Below, one piece after another: positions 34,390 through 43,690 of a stretch of DNA of 64,000 nucleotides. A program made the position numbers and the translations under genes. The notes beneath the pieces are model-generated. The model did not search any database and had not been told where the DNA came from. It saw only the letters and a program-made list of their open reading frames with translations. The stretch is from NCBI RefSeq assembly GCF_026723825.1, contig NZ_CP113519.1, positions 4,712,001-4,776,000 on the forward strand, read 5' to 3'. The stretch comes from Pseudomonas sp. GOM7. GTDB taxonomy: Bacteria; Pseudomonadota; Gammaproteobacteria; Pseudomonadales; Pseudomonadaceae. How positions within the stretch are numbered: position 1 is the first letter of the stretch; every line of letters begins with the position of its first letter.

Positions 34390-35070
34390 CTAGGTTTCTG
34401 GCTCGAAGCTGTAGCCCAGGCCGCGATGGGTCTGGATCGGCTCTTCGCTCGGGGCGATGGCGCGCAGCTTGGCGCGCAGGCTCTTGATATGGCTGTCGAT
34501 ATTGCGCTCGTAGCCGGCTTCGCTGGCCACGCCGAGGGCATCGAGCAACTGCTCGCGGGAATAGACCCGGCGCGGCTGGCCGAGCAAGGTGCGCAGCAGG
34601 CGAAATTCGTGGCGGGTCAGGCTCAGCGCCTGGCCGTGGTAGTGGATACGAAAGGCCGCGTCGTCGATCTGGAAGGCGCTCGGCGCAGTGGTTTGCGGCG
34701 TCTCACGCGGGGCGATGCGCTTGAGGATGACCTTGACCCGTGCCGCCACCTCGCGCGGGCTGAAGGGTTTGACCACGTAGTCGTCGGCGCCGATTTCCAG
34801 GCCCACCACACGGTCGATCTCTTCACTGCGCGCAGTGAGAAAGATCACCGGTACTTCGGAGAAACGGCGCAGACGCTTGCACAGCTCGAAGCCGCTGATA
34901 TCCGGCAGACCGACGTCGAGAATGGCCAGGTCGAAGGCGCCGTTTTCCAGCAGGCTCAGCGCTTCGCCGCCCAGGCTCGACCAATGGGTGAGGAAGCCTT
35001 CGGCCTGCAGGGCATAGACCAGCGTATCGGCAATCGCGGCTTCGTCTTCGACTATGAGTATCTGCGGCAT
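34390..35070 (-). CDS. creB: DNA-binding response regulator CreB (OmpR family)
   Basis: The 226-residue protein has a receiver domain (1-118; phospho-acceptor Asp52 in LDVGLPDISG, Lys near residue 103 in DYVVKPFSPRE) and a C-terminal OmpR-type winged helix (about 130-225, LTRHEFRLLRTLL, YERNIDSHIKSLRAKL). It binds Cre tags TTCAC-N6-TTCAC. It is the first gene of creBC, and the kinase follows after 13 bases. Confidence 0.93.
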   Translation of the reverse strand: MPQILIVEDEAAIADTLVYALQAEGFLTHWSSLGGEALSLLENGAFDLAILDVGLPDISGFELCKRLRRFSEVPVIFLTARSEEIDRVVGLEIGADDYVVKPFSPREVAARVKVILKRIAPRETPQTTAPSAFQIDDAAFRIHYHGQALSLTRHEFRLLRTLLGQPRRVYSREQLLDALGVASEAGYERNIDSHIKSLRAKLRAIAPSEEPIQTHRGLGYSFEPET

Positions 35071-35160
35071 CGGGCGTCCTGCACCTGGGGAGTGACGGCA
35101 GGAGCCTGCCGGGGGCGGTTGCGGGCGTCAAGGTTCGGGCGTGAGGGCGCCCGCGCATAG

Positions 35161-35184
35161 GCCCCGGATTGCATCCGGGCTACG
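35161..35184. repeat. REP-like single unit (CCGGATTGCATCCGGGCTAC)
   Basis: A single copy of the palindromic unit seen as a pair at 20401 lies in the gap between the CBS gene and creB, followed by a GCGGATAAATCCGCTCCTAC repeat. Confidence 0.8.
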
Positions 35185-35270
35185 TCGATGGTTTGCCGTG
35201 ATCGACGCCTCGGCGCCAGCCCCTACCGCGGATAAATCCGCTCCTACCGATCGTGCGCCCGGGCAGCTAC

Positions 35271-35708
35271 TCAGTGCTCGCCGCGGATGTACTGTTCGAG
35301 CTGGCGGATCAGGTCGGCCTGTTCGGCGATGGTTTCTTTCACCAGGTCACCGATGGACAGCAGGCCGATGAGCTCGCCCTCAGCCAGCACCGGCAGGTGG
35401 CGCAGGCGGCGTTCGGTCATCAGTTCCATGCAGTGCTGTAGGCTGTCGCGCGGGCCGACGCTGATCACGTCGCGGGTCATGATCTCGCTGACCTTGGCGT
35501 TCAGCATGGAGCGTTCGGCAAGGGCCACCTTGCGCACGTAGTCACGCTCGCTGACGATGCCCACCAGGCGGCCAGCGGACATTACCACCAGGGCGCCAAT
35601 GCTCTTTTCCGCCATGATGCGCAGGCCGTCGAGCAGGGAGTCGTCGGCGTCGATGCTGTAAAGAAGGCCGGTGGGCTTGGTTCTGAGGACTTCGGCGACG
35701 GTTTTCAT
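35271..35708 (-). CDS. CBS-domain protein
   Basis: The 145-residue protein consists of a CBS pair (about 8-65 and 75-130), with VVMSAGRLVGIVSERDYVRK and MTERRLRHLPVLAEGELIGL as the typical beta-alpha-beta ends. Stand-alone CBS pairs bind adenine nucleotides and act as energy or ligand sensors for an unknown partner. AAGGAG precedes the ATG. It is monocistronic. Confidence 0.88.
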   Translation of the reverse strand: MKTVAEVLRTKPTGLLYSIDADDSLLDGLRIMAEKSIGALVVMSAGRLVGIVSERDYVRKVALAERSMLNAKVSEIMTRDVISVGPRDSLQHCMELMTERRLRHLPVLAEGELIGLLSIGDLVKETIAEQADLIRQLEQYIRGEH

Positions 35709-35777
35709 GCTGGGGCTCCTTGTTGTGTGCTGTGTTTTTAGCAGAGTTGCCCCGCCACAGCCAAGCTGGCTGCGGCA

Positions 35778-37808
35778 TCAATCGAGGCGAAAGCGCCCGG
35801 TGTTGCGCGTCAATTCGTCGCTGCCACGGCGCAACTGCTCGGCAGCCTGGCTGACGGTCTGGGCGCCATCGAGCAATTGCCCGGAGGCTTGATCCACTTG
35901 CTGGATATTGCCACTGACCTCATCGGCGGTGGCCGCTTGCTGCTCGGCGGCGGTGGCGATCTGCGCCAGACGGTCGCTGACGCCCTGCACCGAGGCGACG
36001 ATGCGCTGCAGCTCCTCGCCCATGGCCAGCACGTTGCCGATGTCGCCATCGGCCTGGCTGCTGGCCTCCTCCATCAGGCTCACCGCCTGAGCGACCACGC
36101 GTTGCAAGCCGTCGACGGTCTGCACGATTTCCTGGGTCGAATCCTGAGTGCGTTGCGACAGCGAGCGTACTTCGTCGGCTACCACGGCGAAGCCTCGGCC
36201 CGCATCGCCGGCACGCGCAGCCTCGATGGCGGCATTGAGCGCGAGCAGGTTGGTCTGGTCGGCGATGCCCTGGATCACGTCCACCACGCGGTTGATCTGC
36301 TGGGTCTGCTCGCGCAGTTGCTGCAAGGCCTCGGCACTGCTGCGCAGGCGCGTGCTGAGCTGACGCATGCTGGCGCTGGTGCGCTCGCTGCGCTGGTTGC
36401 CACTGAGCGCCACTTCGCGAGTCTGCCGAGCCTCCACGGCGGCCTGCTCGCAGCTCTGCGCCACGCTCTGCGCGGTGGCCGCCATCTGCGTGGCGGCGGT
36501 GGCGATCTGGCTCATCTGCGTCTGTTGCTGCTCCACCGCGCCCAGCGCTTCATGGGCCTGGCCGCTGAGCCGCTGCACGGTGCCATCGAGCTGATGACTC
36601 TCACGGTTGACACCCTGCAAGGACTCGCGCAGTTGCTCGACCGCCGTGTTCAGCGCCTGGGCGATGGCGGCCAGCTCATCGCGCCCCGCGACCTGCATGC
36701 TCACGCGCAAGTCGCCGTCACGCAAGCCGCGCGCCGCCTCGATGATGCTGCGGGTACCCTGGCGAATCGAGGCATTCAGGCACAACAGCACGTAGAGGGC
36801 GAGCAAGGTGAGCACGCTGAAGGCACTGATCACTTCGATCATCGCGCCCAGTGCACGGTCGCGGTAATCCCCAAGGCTGGTAGCGAACTGTTGGTAGAGC
36901 GCCTGCTGCAGGTCTTGCAACAGACTTTCCAGACTCGCCACGCGCTGGATGAACTGCTCCGGCGTGAGCGTCATCGGGCTGTTGTCAAACATGTCACGGT
37001 CGATCTGCGCGAGGAAATCGTCGAAGCCCTTGAGCGACGCCTCGAACGGCCCACTCAATTGCCGCATGGCTTGTGGCGCCTCACGGGCCAGGGTGGTCTG
37101 CGCCTTGATCAGTTGCACGCGCTGTTCCTCCAGGCCGCGCCGCAGATCGCGCATCAACACCCGGCTCTGCAGGGTGAAATGCTGCGCCACCACCGCCCCA
37201 TGCCCCTGTGCGGCAAAGGTGCCGAGCTGATCGAGCAGGCGCGGCATCACGTAGGTGATCTGCTCCATCATCAGGTAGGTGTCGAGGTAAGGATCGAGGA
37301 TCAGGGTGCTGTCGGTGGCCACCTGCTCGCGCAGGGCGATCAGATATTGCAGGGCCTTCTGATAACGCTGCAGGGCATCGGGCAGTGCCATCCTGCCCAA
37401 AGCGTCGGCACGCAGGCCTTCGCGCTCCCCCTGCAAGGCCTGGAAATGCTGGCGCGCCTCAGCGCTGATCAGCGCACTCTGCAGGGGCTCGCCCGCCCCT
37501 TGCAGGGCTTCGTCGAGTCGCGCTTCACGTTGTTTCAGCGATTCGGCAGCGCCCTTCTCGTTGCCCTTCCAACGTGCCAGCAAGGTGCGCTGGGCGATCA
37601 GCTCCTGCTGCAACCCGGCCATGCGCTCGAGCGCCCGCGCGCCTTCGAGCTCCTTGTCGATCGAGTCGATGCCGGCCATGTAGCCCCCGGTAACGGCCCA
37701 CAGGGCGTAACCAAGCGGTAACACGAAGAGCAGGAAGAGCAGTTGGAATTTCTGAGCAAAACTGAAACGCTGCAGCAGCCAGACACCCGGCCCGAGCAAT
37801 CCCGACAT
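35778..37808 (-). CDS. Methyl-accepting chemotaxis protein
   Basis: The 676-residue receptor has an N-terminal helix (about 20-42), a long helical periplasmic sensor (45-330), a second helix (about 345-365), HAMP (368-420) and a cytoplasmic signalling domain whose hairpin tip reads GIADQTNLLALNAAIEAARA. The sensor is predicted all-helical with no cache or PAS motif seen; its ligand is unknown. The ATG at 37808 is preferred to the frame start at 37937 because it directly precedes the membrane segment. No che genes are nearby. Confidence 0.9.
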   Translation of the reverse strand: MSGLLGPGVWLLQRFSFAQKFQLLFLLFVLPLGYALWAVTGGYMAGIDSIDKELEGARALERMAGLQQELIAQRTLLARWKGNEKGAAESLKQREARLDEALQGAGEPLQSALISAEARQHFQALQGEREGLRADALGRMALPDALQRYQKALQYLIALREQVATDSTLILDPYLDTYLMMEQITYVMPRLLDQLGTFAAQGHGAVVAQHFTLQSRVLMRDLRRGLEEQRVQLIKAQTTLAREAPQAMRQLSGPFEASLKGFDDFLAQIDRDMFDNSPMTLTPEQFIQRVASLESLLQDLQQALYQQFATSLGDYRDRALGAMIEVISAFSVLTLLALYVLLCLNASIRQGTRSIIEAARGLRDGDLRVSMQVAGRDELAAIAQALNTAVEQLRESLQGVNRESHQLDGTVQRLSGQAHEALGAVEQQQTQMSQIATAATQMAATAQSVAQSCEQAAVEARQTREVALSGNQRSERTSASMRQLSTRLRSSAEALQQLREQTQQINRVVDVIQGIADQTNLLALNAAIEAARAGDAGRGFAVVADEVRSLSQRTQDSTQEIVQTVDGLQRVVAQAVSLMEEASSQADGDIGNVLAMGEELQRIVASVQGVSDRLAQIATAAEQQAATADEVSGNIQQVDQASGQLLDGAQTVSQAAEQLRRGSDELTRNTGRFRLD

Positions 37809-37973
37809 CTTTGCACCCCTGTAATCATGGGCCGGAAGGCCTGGCAGACGATTGCATTTAGCAAAAAGCAGGCCCGCGACGCATCGACTACGGAAGCAGG
37901 ATGGTGGCGGTGCACTCGCGGCGAGTGTACTGGCCAATGAGCATCAGCATTGTTTCTGAATGCGACAATTAAC

Positions 37974-38483
37974 TCAGCATTGCGGACGCTCGCGGGTGTA
38001 ACGCTCGGCGGGATTGACCGCCGCCCCCATGTCGCGCATGGCGCTGGCACCGATCAGCAGCGGATAGCTGAAGGTGCTGCGGTCGGTGAGGTTGACCTCG
38101 ATGGTGCGCTTTTCCTCGCCCAGGCAGATCGGCATTTCGATCACCGGGCGTTGCGAATAGGTGGCCTCTTGAGCGTCATCGTCGCCCTCTTCGGCGCGGT
38201 TCTTGATCTCGGCAACGCGGATCAGGGGGTGTTCGTAGAGGGTGTCATCGGCGCCATCGACGGCCAGACGGAAGCGCACCCAGTCCTCGCCGTCACGTTT
38301 GAAGGATTCGATGTCCTTGGCCGACAGCGATGCCGTCATGGCGCCAGTGTCCATCTTGGCTTTCAGCGTCTTGCCCAGGGCAGGCAGCTTGATCAATTCG
38401 TAGCGACCGTACAGATCCGGTTGTTCGTCGGCCAGCGCCGGCAGGCTGATGGCGCTGGCCAGCAGAAGCGCAAGGTATTTCAA
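37974..38483 (-). CDS. Retropepsin-like aspartic protease (RimB/'ATP-dependent zinc protease' family), exported
   Basis: The 169-residue protein from the TTG at 38483 (GAGAGGG upstream) has a signal peptide LKYLALLLASAISLPALA followed by the mature domain. The retropepsin-type active-site motif MDTGAMTASL is near residue 45, with the ILIGASAMRDM-like (LLIGASAM) region near the C-terminus. The family (PF05618) is annotated as zinc protease but is structurally aspartic-protease-like; RimB is a relative. A start at 38528 is possible but would add an odd hydrophilic leader before the signal peptide. Confidence 0.75.
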   Translation of the reverse strand: MKYLALLLASAISLPALADEQPDLYGRYELIKLPALGKTLKAKMDTGAMTASLSAKDIESFKRDGEDWVRFRLAVDGADDTLYEHPLIRVAEIKNRAEEGDDDAQEATYSQRPVIEMPICLGEEKRTIEVNLTDRSTFSYPLLIGASAMRDMGAAVNPAERYTRERPQC

Positions 38484-38567
38484 GGTTCGGCCCTCTCGTG
38501 GTGATTGACCGAAACTCCGACCGAGCAAGCCTGAGCAATGTTCCTGTACGAAGCGTTACAACATGCT

Positions 38568-38859
38568 GCTAGCAGGCCGTTGAAAAACGTAGGCGACGAC
38601 TGCATGGATGCAGGAGGTAGAGCGAAGCAGGAAGCCCGAGCCGAGGCAGCCAGTGCAATACCGATGGCGGCCCCGCAAAAACAGGCGAAAAAAGCACTGG
38701 GCCCGCACTCGGGTTTACGAGTTGTAAATGAGCATTTTGATCGGACTCGCGCACGAGACTGTTTTTAACGCAGCAATGGCAACGCACGACTGCATGGATG
38801 CAGGAGGTAGAGCGACGCAGGAAGCCAAAGCCGAGGTAGTTTTTCAACAGCCTGCTAAC
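38568..38859. mobile_element. Non-autonomous MITE-like element with 21-bp terminal inverted repeats
   Basis: The left end GCTAGCAGGCCGTTGAAAAA(C) and the right end read on the minus strand GTTAGCAGGCTGTTGAAAAA(C) differ at two of 21 positions. Inside are two direct copies (38598 and 38788) of a unit with CATGGATGCAGGAGGTAGAG; a third copy lies in the long-arm element at 1486. There is no transposase frame in 292 bases. The right end contains the last codons and the stop of the HD-GYP gene. Confidence 0.7.
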
Positions 38860-40093
38860 GCCCGCGCCCATTCAGCTCCATCCCCGCCCACAGCTCGTCG
38901 AGACGCTCGAAGCCCCATTCCTCCGCCGACTCACGGCCGACGATGCGATCCTGATCGCCGATCTTGCTCAGGTCGACCACGGTCTGCGCCAACGGCAGGC
39001 GCGACTTGGCCGAGAAGAACACCTTGACCTTGGGCGCCAGCAGCGCCTTGGGATTCTGCTCCATGACCACGGCCAACCGCCCGCTCTGCAGCCGCACCAG
39101 AGCACCAACCGGGTAGATGCCGACGGTCTTGACGAAGGCCTGGAAGACCACCTCGTCGAAGTGCCCCTTCCATTCAGCCATCTTGCGGATCGACTCGGCA
39201 GGATCCCAGCCGGGCTTGTACGGCCGATTGGAGGTGATGGCATCGTACACGTCACACACCGCGCCCATTTTCGCCAGCAGGCTGATCTGCTCGCTCTGCA
39301 GGCGGTGGGGGTAACCGCTGCCGTCGACCTTCTCGTGGTGATGCAGGCACACGTCCAGCACCAACGCACTGACCTGCTTGCATTTGATGAGGATGCTGCC
39401 GCCCTCTTCCGGATGACGGCGGATAATGGCGAACTCTTCGTCACTGAGCTTGCCGGGCTTGTCCAGCAGTTCGGGCGGCATGGCCATCTTGCCGATATCG
39501 TGCAGCAACCCGGCCAGGCCGGCTTCACGCACTGCCGCCGTCGGCAGGCCGAGCTGCAGGCCCAGGGCGATCATCAAGGCGCAGACCGCCACCGAGTGCA
39601 TGTAGGTGTACTCGTTGACGTGCTTGAGCCTGGCCAGGCTGATGAACGCGTTGGGGTGGCGCATCACCGACTGGGAGATGTCCTCCACCAGGGTTTCGGC
39701 CTGCTCGAATTGCAGCGCCTGGCCCATGCGTGCGTCATTGAACATGTCCATCACCGCCTGCTTGGAGCGCGCGCACAGCTTCACCGCTTGCTCCAGCTCC
39801 TGATCCAGCGACACGGGCTTGACCTTGGGCGGCTCGATGGCGGCCAGCAGCCGGGCCTGGGCTTCGCATTCGGCCTCGGCCCTGCTGGCAGCCTTCACCC
39901 CAGGGGCAACGTCGCTGCCCTTGCCGACATCGATCCACAGTTCGCTGATGGCGCTGTCACGAATACGGGCAAGGTCTTTCTCGGAGTCGAGGAGGAACTT
40001 GGATTTCCAGAAAGGGTGATCCATCCAGGATCCGCAGAACTCCTGGATATACATACCGAGGCGTAGATCAGCCACCGCAATGCGCTTCAACAT
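38855..40093 (-). CDS. HD-GYP domain protein, putative cyclic-di-GMP phosphodiesterase
   Basis: The 412-residue product has an N-terminal DUF3391 domain (about 1-125, MLKRIAVADLRLGMYIQEFC) and an HD-GYP domain (about 150-345) with HD at 198-199 (LLHDIGKM) and an intact GYP triad at 260-262 (KVDGSGYPHR). These residues are those required for hydrolysis of cyclic di-GMP, so it should be active. The ATG at 40093 is chosen by family N-termini; ATG 40102 or the frame start 40174 are alternatives. The 3' end (NGRGR-stop) lies in the terminal repeat of the neighbouring element. Confidence 0.88.
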   Translation of the reverse strand: MLKRIAVADLRLGMYIQEFCGSWMDHPFWKSKFLLDSEKDLARIRDSAISELWIDVGKGSDVAPGVKAASRAEAECEAQARLLAAIEPPKVKPVSLDQELEQAVKLCARSKQAVMDMFNDARMGQALQFEQAETLVEDISQSVMRHPNAFISLARLKHVNEYTYMHSVAVCALMIALGLQLGLPTAAVREAGLAGLLHDIGKMAMPPELLDKPGKLSDEEFAIIRRHPEEGGSILIKCKQVSALVLDVCLHHHEKVDGSGYPHRLQSEQISLLAKMGAVCDVYDAITSNRPYKPGWDPAESIRKMAEWKGHFDEVVFQAFVKTVGIYPVGALVRLQSGRLAVVMEQNPKALLAPKVKVFFSAKSRLPLAQTVVDLSKIGDQDRIVGRESAEEWGFERLDELWAGMELNGRGR

Positions 40094-40284
40094 CGGGATC
40101 ATCCAGAGCTGGTTGACGGGGTTGTCCTGGCAAGACACTTCATTCAGTGTCGGACAATCCAGGGTATTTTCCATTGACCAGCATCAAGCAACAAATGGCA
40201 CATCGCCATCGCCCATTAGCCGTATTTTTGAGGCCCGCTGCGCATGTGCTTATGATGTCCGCTCGTGCCCGCCAAGGAGTCGAT

Positions 40285-41175
40285 ATGCGCCCACTGCTGA
40301 CTGGCATTGCCACCATCTTGCTGCTGCTCGTCAACACCCTCGTTCTGATCGGCCCGCTGTTGCTGATCGCCCTCGCCAAGTTCGCCCTGCCCGGGCAGAG
40401 CGCCCGCGATGCCTGTTCCCGTGGGGTGATGTGGGTGGCCGAGTTCTGGGCCGAGAACTGCAAGCGCATCTTCACCCTGCTCACCCCCACCCGCTGGGAT
40501 ATCCGCGGCAATGCCGAGCTGCGCCGCGATGGCTCCTACCTGGTGATCAGCAACCACCAGTCGTGGGTCGACATTCCCGCCCTGGTGCAGGCCTTCAACC
40601 GCAAGACACCCTACTTCAAGTTCTTCCTCAAGCAGGAACTGATCTGGGTGCCCTTCCTCGGCCTGGCCTTCTGGGCGCTCGACTACCCCTTCATGAAGCG
40701 CTATTCCAAGGCCTTTCTGGAAAAGAACCCGCACATGCAGGGCAAGGATCTGGAGATCACCCGGGCCGCCTGCGAGAAGTTCAAGCGCCTGCCGGTCACC
40801 GTGGTCAACTACCTGGAGGGTACCCGCTTCACTCCGGCCAAGCAGGCCCAGCAGCAGTCGCCCTACCGTTACCTGCTCAAGCCCAAGGCGGGTGGCGTGG
40901 CCTTCGTGCTCGCCACCCTGGGTGAGCAGATCGACGCCGTGCTCGACGTCACCCTGGTCTACCCCGAGGGCAAGGCGCCGGGCTTCTGGGCATTGCTCAG
41001 TGGCCAGGTGGACAAGGTGGTGGTCGACATCCAGACCCGCAACCTGGCCCCCGAGCTGTGGCAAGGCGATTACCAGAACGACCCGGTATTTCGCCAGTAC
41101 ATGCAGGACTGGGTGACCCAGCTCTGGCAGGAGAAGGATGCGCGCATCGCGCAGATCCGCGCTGCACAAGAGTGA
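40285..41175 (+). CDS. Lysophospholipid acyltransferase (PlsC domain, YihG-like)
   Basis: The 296-residue acyltransferase has an N-terminal membrane helix (about 5-35) and the PlsC motifs NHQSWVD (NHx4D type, near residue 92), the FLKQELIWVPFLG segment and EGTR (near residue 180). It would acylate lysophosphatidic acid or a related lysolipid at the inner membrane. AAGGAG lies 5 bases before the ATG at 40285, so the upstream frame to 40147 is not needed. It converges on fdhA. Confidence 0.87.
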   Translation: MRPLLTGIATILLLLVNTLVLIGPLLLIALAKFALPGQSARDACSRGVMWVAEFWAENCKRIFTLLTPTRWDIRGNAELRRDGSYLVISNHQSWVDIPALVQAFNRKTPYFKFFLKQELIWVPFLGLAFWALDYPFMKRYSKAFLEKNPHMQGKDLEITRAACEKFKRLPVTVVNYLEGTRFTPAKQAQQQSPYRYLLKPKAGGVAFVLATLGEQIDAVLDVTLVYPEGKAPGFWALLSGQVDKVVVDIQTRNLAPELWQGDYQNDPVFRQYMQDWVTQLWQEKDARIAQIRAAQE

Positions 41176-41180
41176 TCGCA

Positions 41181-41210
41181 CCAAAGAAAAGGGAGCCCGT
41201 AGGCTCCCGA
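41181..41210 (-). terminator. Terminator of the glyA-sox-fdhA operon
   Basis: GGGAGCC/GGCTCCC with loop CGTA; on the minus strand it runs into TTTTCTTT. It lies 75 bases after fdhA and 16 after the acyltransferase stop. Confidence 0.8.
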
Positions 41211-41284
41211 AAGAAGGCGCGGACCAATGCGCCTGGCCGTGAACAAGTCAGGAACAGGCCCGGAACGCTTCCGGGCCACGGGCA

Positions 41285-42484
41285 TCACGCCGCGCTGAAG
41301 GTCTTGTGCGGGTCGATGACGAATTTCTTCGGCACGCCAGCGTCGAACTCGCCGTAACCGCGCGGTGCGTCGTCCAGGCTGATGACCTCTACACCAACGA
41401 TTTCCGCGATATTCAGGCGATCCCACATGATGGCTTGCATCAGTTGGCGGTTGTACTTCATCACCGGAGTCTGGCCGGTGTGGAAGCTGTGCGACTTGGC
41501 CCAGCCGAGGCCGAAGCGAATGCTCAGGCTGCCGATCTTGGCAGCGGCATCCACCGCGCCCGGATCCTCGGTGACGTACAGGCCGGGAATACCGATCTTG
41601 CCGGCGACACGGGTGATCTGCATCAGCGAGTTGAGCACGGTGGCCGGAGCCTCGTGCTTGGCGCCTTCGTGACCATGACCACGGGCCTCGAAGCCCACGC
41701 AGTCAATGGCGCAGTCCACTTCCGGCTCGCCCAGCAATGCGGCGACCTGCTCGTGCAGCGGGGTGTCCAGCGACAGATCGGCGATCTCGAAGCCCTGAGC
41801 CTTGGCGTGAGCCAGACGCGCCGGGTTGAGGTCACCAACGATGACCACGGCCGCGCCAAGCAGGCGAGCCGAGGCAGCGGCAGCCAGACCGACCGGGCCG
41901 GCACCAGCAACGTAAACGGTGCTGCCCGGGCCGACGCCAGCGGTAACGGCGCCGTGGTAGCCGGTGGGCAGGATGTCGGACAGGCAGGTCAGGTCACGGA
42001 TTTTCTCCATGGCCTTGTCGCGATCCGGCAGTTTGAGCAGGTTGAAGTCGGCGTAAGGCACCAGCACGTATTCGGCCTGGCCGCCGGTCCAGTCGCCCAT
42101 GTCGACATAGCCGTAGGCACCGCCGGCACGCGCCGGGTTGACGGTCAGGCACACGCCAGTGTGCTGTTCCTTGCAGGAACGGCAACGGCCGCAAGCGACG
42201 TTGAAGGGAACGGAAACCAGATCACCGATCTGCAGACGCTCGACGTCACGCCCCTTCTCGACCACCTCACCGGTGATCTCATGGCCCAGCACCAGGCCGA
42301 CCTGAGCGGTGGTACGACCGCGCACCATGTGCTGGTCGGAGCCGCAGATGTTGGTGGAAACGACTTTCAGGATGACGCCGTGCTCGATCTTCTTGCCGCG
42401 CGGATCCTGCATTTTCGGGTAGTCGATCTTCTGCACTTCGACCTTGCCCGCGCCGAGGTAAACCACACCACGATTACCAGACAT
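41285..42484 (-). CDS. fdhA: Glutathione-independent formaldehyde dehydrogenase
   Basis: This 399-residue zinc-containing medium-chain dehydrogenase oxidises formaldehyde to formate with NAD+ without added glutathione. It has the P. putida FdhA hallmarks: MSGNRGVVYLGAGKVEVQKI, the catalytic-zinc Cys in STNICGSDQHMV, the structural-zinc cysteines CGRCRSCKEQHTGVC, and the Rossmann motif VAGAGPVGLAAAAS. It is the last gene of the sox operon and removes formaldehyde released in sarcosine demethylation. GGAGAG lies just before the ATG at 42484. Confidence 0.96.
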   Translation of the reverse strand: MSGNRGVVYLGAGKVEVQKIDYPKMQDPRGKKIEHGVILKVVSTNICGSDQHMVRGRTTAQVGLVLGHEITGEVVEKGRDVERLQIGDLVSVPFNVACGRCRSCKEQHTGVCLTVNPARAGGAYGYVDMGDWTGGQAEYVLVPYADFNLLKLPDRDKAMEKIRDLTCLSDILPTGYHGAVTAGVGPGSTVYVAGAGPVGLAAAASARLLGAAVVIVGDLNPARLAHAKAQGFEIADLSLDTPLHEQVAALLGEPEVDCAIDCVGFEARGHGHEGAKHEAPATVLNSLMQITRVAGKIGIPGLYVTEDPGAVDAAAKIGSLSIRFGLGWAKSHSFHTGQTPVMKYNRQLMQAIMWDRLNIAEIVGVEVISLDDAPRGYGEFDAGVPKKFVIDPHKTFSAA

Positions 42485-42603
42485 ATCTAACTCTCCTTTC
42501 TTTTTGTGGACACAAGACGCGGCTGACAGCCGCGCGGCCTTGCACTGGAGCTTCTTTCGTCTGTTGCCGGAAACCGCCGTTGAAACCTGGCAGGGCGGGT
42601 TCC

Positions 42604-42669
42604 CGTAGGGTGCGCTATGCGCACCAATGTCTTTGCGTTGCCTCCCGGTGCGCGCAGCGCACCCTACGA
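42604..42669. repeat. GTAGGGTGCGC-type inverted pair in the fdhA-purU gap
   Basis: Inverted copies CGTAGGGTGCGCTATGCGCA and TGCGCGCAGCGCACCCTACG with a 20-base spacer make a strong hairpin in the polycistronic mRNA. Confidence 0.82.
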
Positions 42670-42675
42670 TTGCCC

Positions 42676-43539
42676 TCAGGCGTTGAGCACCACCGTGCGG
42701 TTGGCGTTGAGGAACACGCGGCGGTCGATGTGGTAACCCACCGCGCGCGCCAGGGTCAGGCATTCAATGTCGCGCCCCTTGGCGATCAGATCTTCAGGGT
42801 AGTGCGCGTGATCCACCGCTTCCACGCCCTGGGCGATGATCGGCCCTTCGTCGAGGTGGTCGTTGACGTAGTGAGCGGTGGCGCCGACCAGCTTGACGCC
42901 CTTCTGGTAGGCCTGGTGATAAGGCTTGGCGCCCTTGAAACCGGGCAACAGCGAGTGGTGAATGTTGATCGCCCAGCCATCCAGCTTGCGGCATAGCTCG
43001 GGCGACAGCACCTGCATGTAACGGGCGAGCACCACCAGCTCGGCGCCGCAGTCCTCGATCACCCGCAGCACGCGACGCTCCTGCGCCGGCTTGTCGGTCG
43101 GGTCGAGCGGGAAATGGTGATAGGGAATGCCATGCCAGCGCGCCAGCGGCTCCAGATCCGGGTGGTTGGACACCACCGCCACCACCTCCATGGACAACTG
43201 GCCGATGCGCTGCCGGTAGAGCAGATCGTTCAGGCAGTGATCGGCCTTGGACACCATCAGCACCACCTTGGCGCGATACCCCGGCGGCGTCAGCTCCACC
43301 TGCATGTCGAAGGGTGCCAGGCGCTCGTCCAGGCCGGCGCGGAACGCCGCCTCGTCGAAGTCCTGCGGCTGGCGGAACTCGACGCGGATGAAGAAGCGCG
43401 AAGACAGGCGGTCATCGAAACTGCGGTGCTCGGTAACGTAGCAGCGCTGCTCGAACAGAAAGCGCGTCACCGCGTCCACGGTGCCGAGCACGCTCGGGCA
43501 GTGGGCGGTGAGGATCCAGGTGTCGGGGGTGCGGCTCAT
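42676..43539 (-). CDS. purU: Formyltetrahydrofolate deformylase
   Basis: The 287-residue enzyme hydrolyses 10-formyl-THF to formate and THF, recycling THF charged by sarcosine and serine/glycine metabolism. It has an N-terminal ACT domain (about 6-85) and a formyltransferase-fold domain with the catalytic set Asn..His..Asp: GIPYHHFPLD, INIHHSLLPGFKGAKPY and HLDEGPIIAQ. It lies between soxG and fdhA in the same order as in P. aeruginosa. Confidence 0.95.
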   Translation of the reverse strand: MSRTPDTWILTAHCPSVLGTVDAVTRFLFEQRCYVTEHRSFDDRLSSRFFIRVEFRQPQDFDEAAFRAGLDERLAPFDMQVELTPPGYRAKVVLMVSKADHCLNDLLYRQRIGQLSMEVVAVVSNHPDLEPLARWHGIPYHHFPLDPTDKPAQERRVLRVIEDCGAELVVLARYMQVLSPELCRKLDGWAINIHHSLLPGFKGAKPYHQAYQKGVKLVGATAHYVNDHLDEGPIIAQGVEAVDHAHYPEDLIAKGRDIECLTLARAVGYHIDRRVFLNANRTVVLNA

Positions 43540-43569
43540 GACAAACTCCGAGACAAACTCCGTTGCTGT

Positions 43570-43680
43570 TCACCCCTCTCCCATTCATGGGAGAGGGGCC
43601 GGGGGAGAGGGCCGACGGTACAACGCGATCCGCCCGCCCCCTCTCCCCAACCCTCTCCCCAAAGGGGAGAGGGAGCCGTT
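43570..43680. repeat. CCTCTCCC...GGGAGAGG hairpin repeats in the soxG-purU gap
   Basis: CCCCTCTCCCATTCATGGGA followed by GAGGGGCCGGGGGAGAGGG, then another CCCTCTCC...GGGGAGAGGG pair. The same family fills the soxB-soxD gap (47753-47901) and a variant lies between glyA and soxB (49199-49226). Confidence 0.85.
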
Positions 43681-43690
43681 CGTGTCAGCC

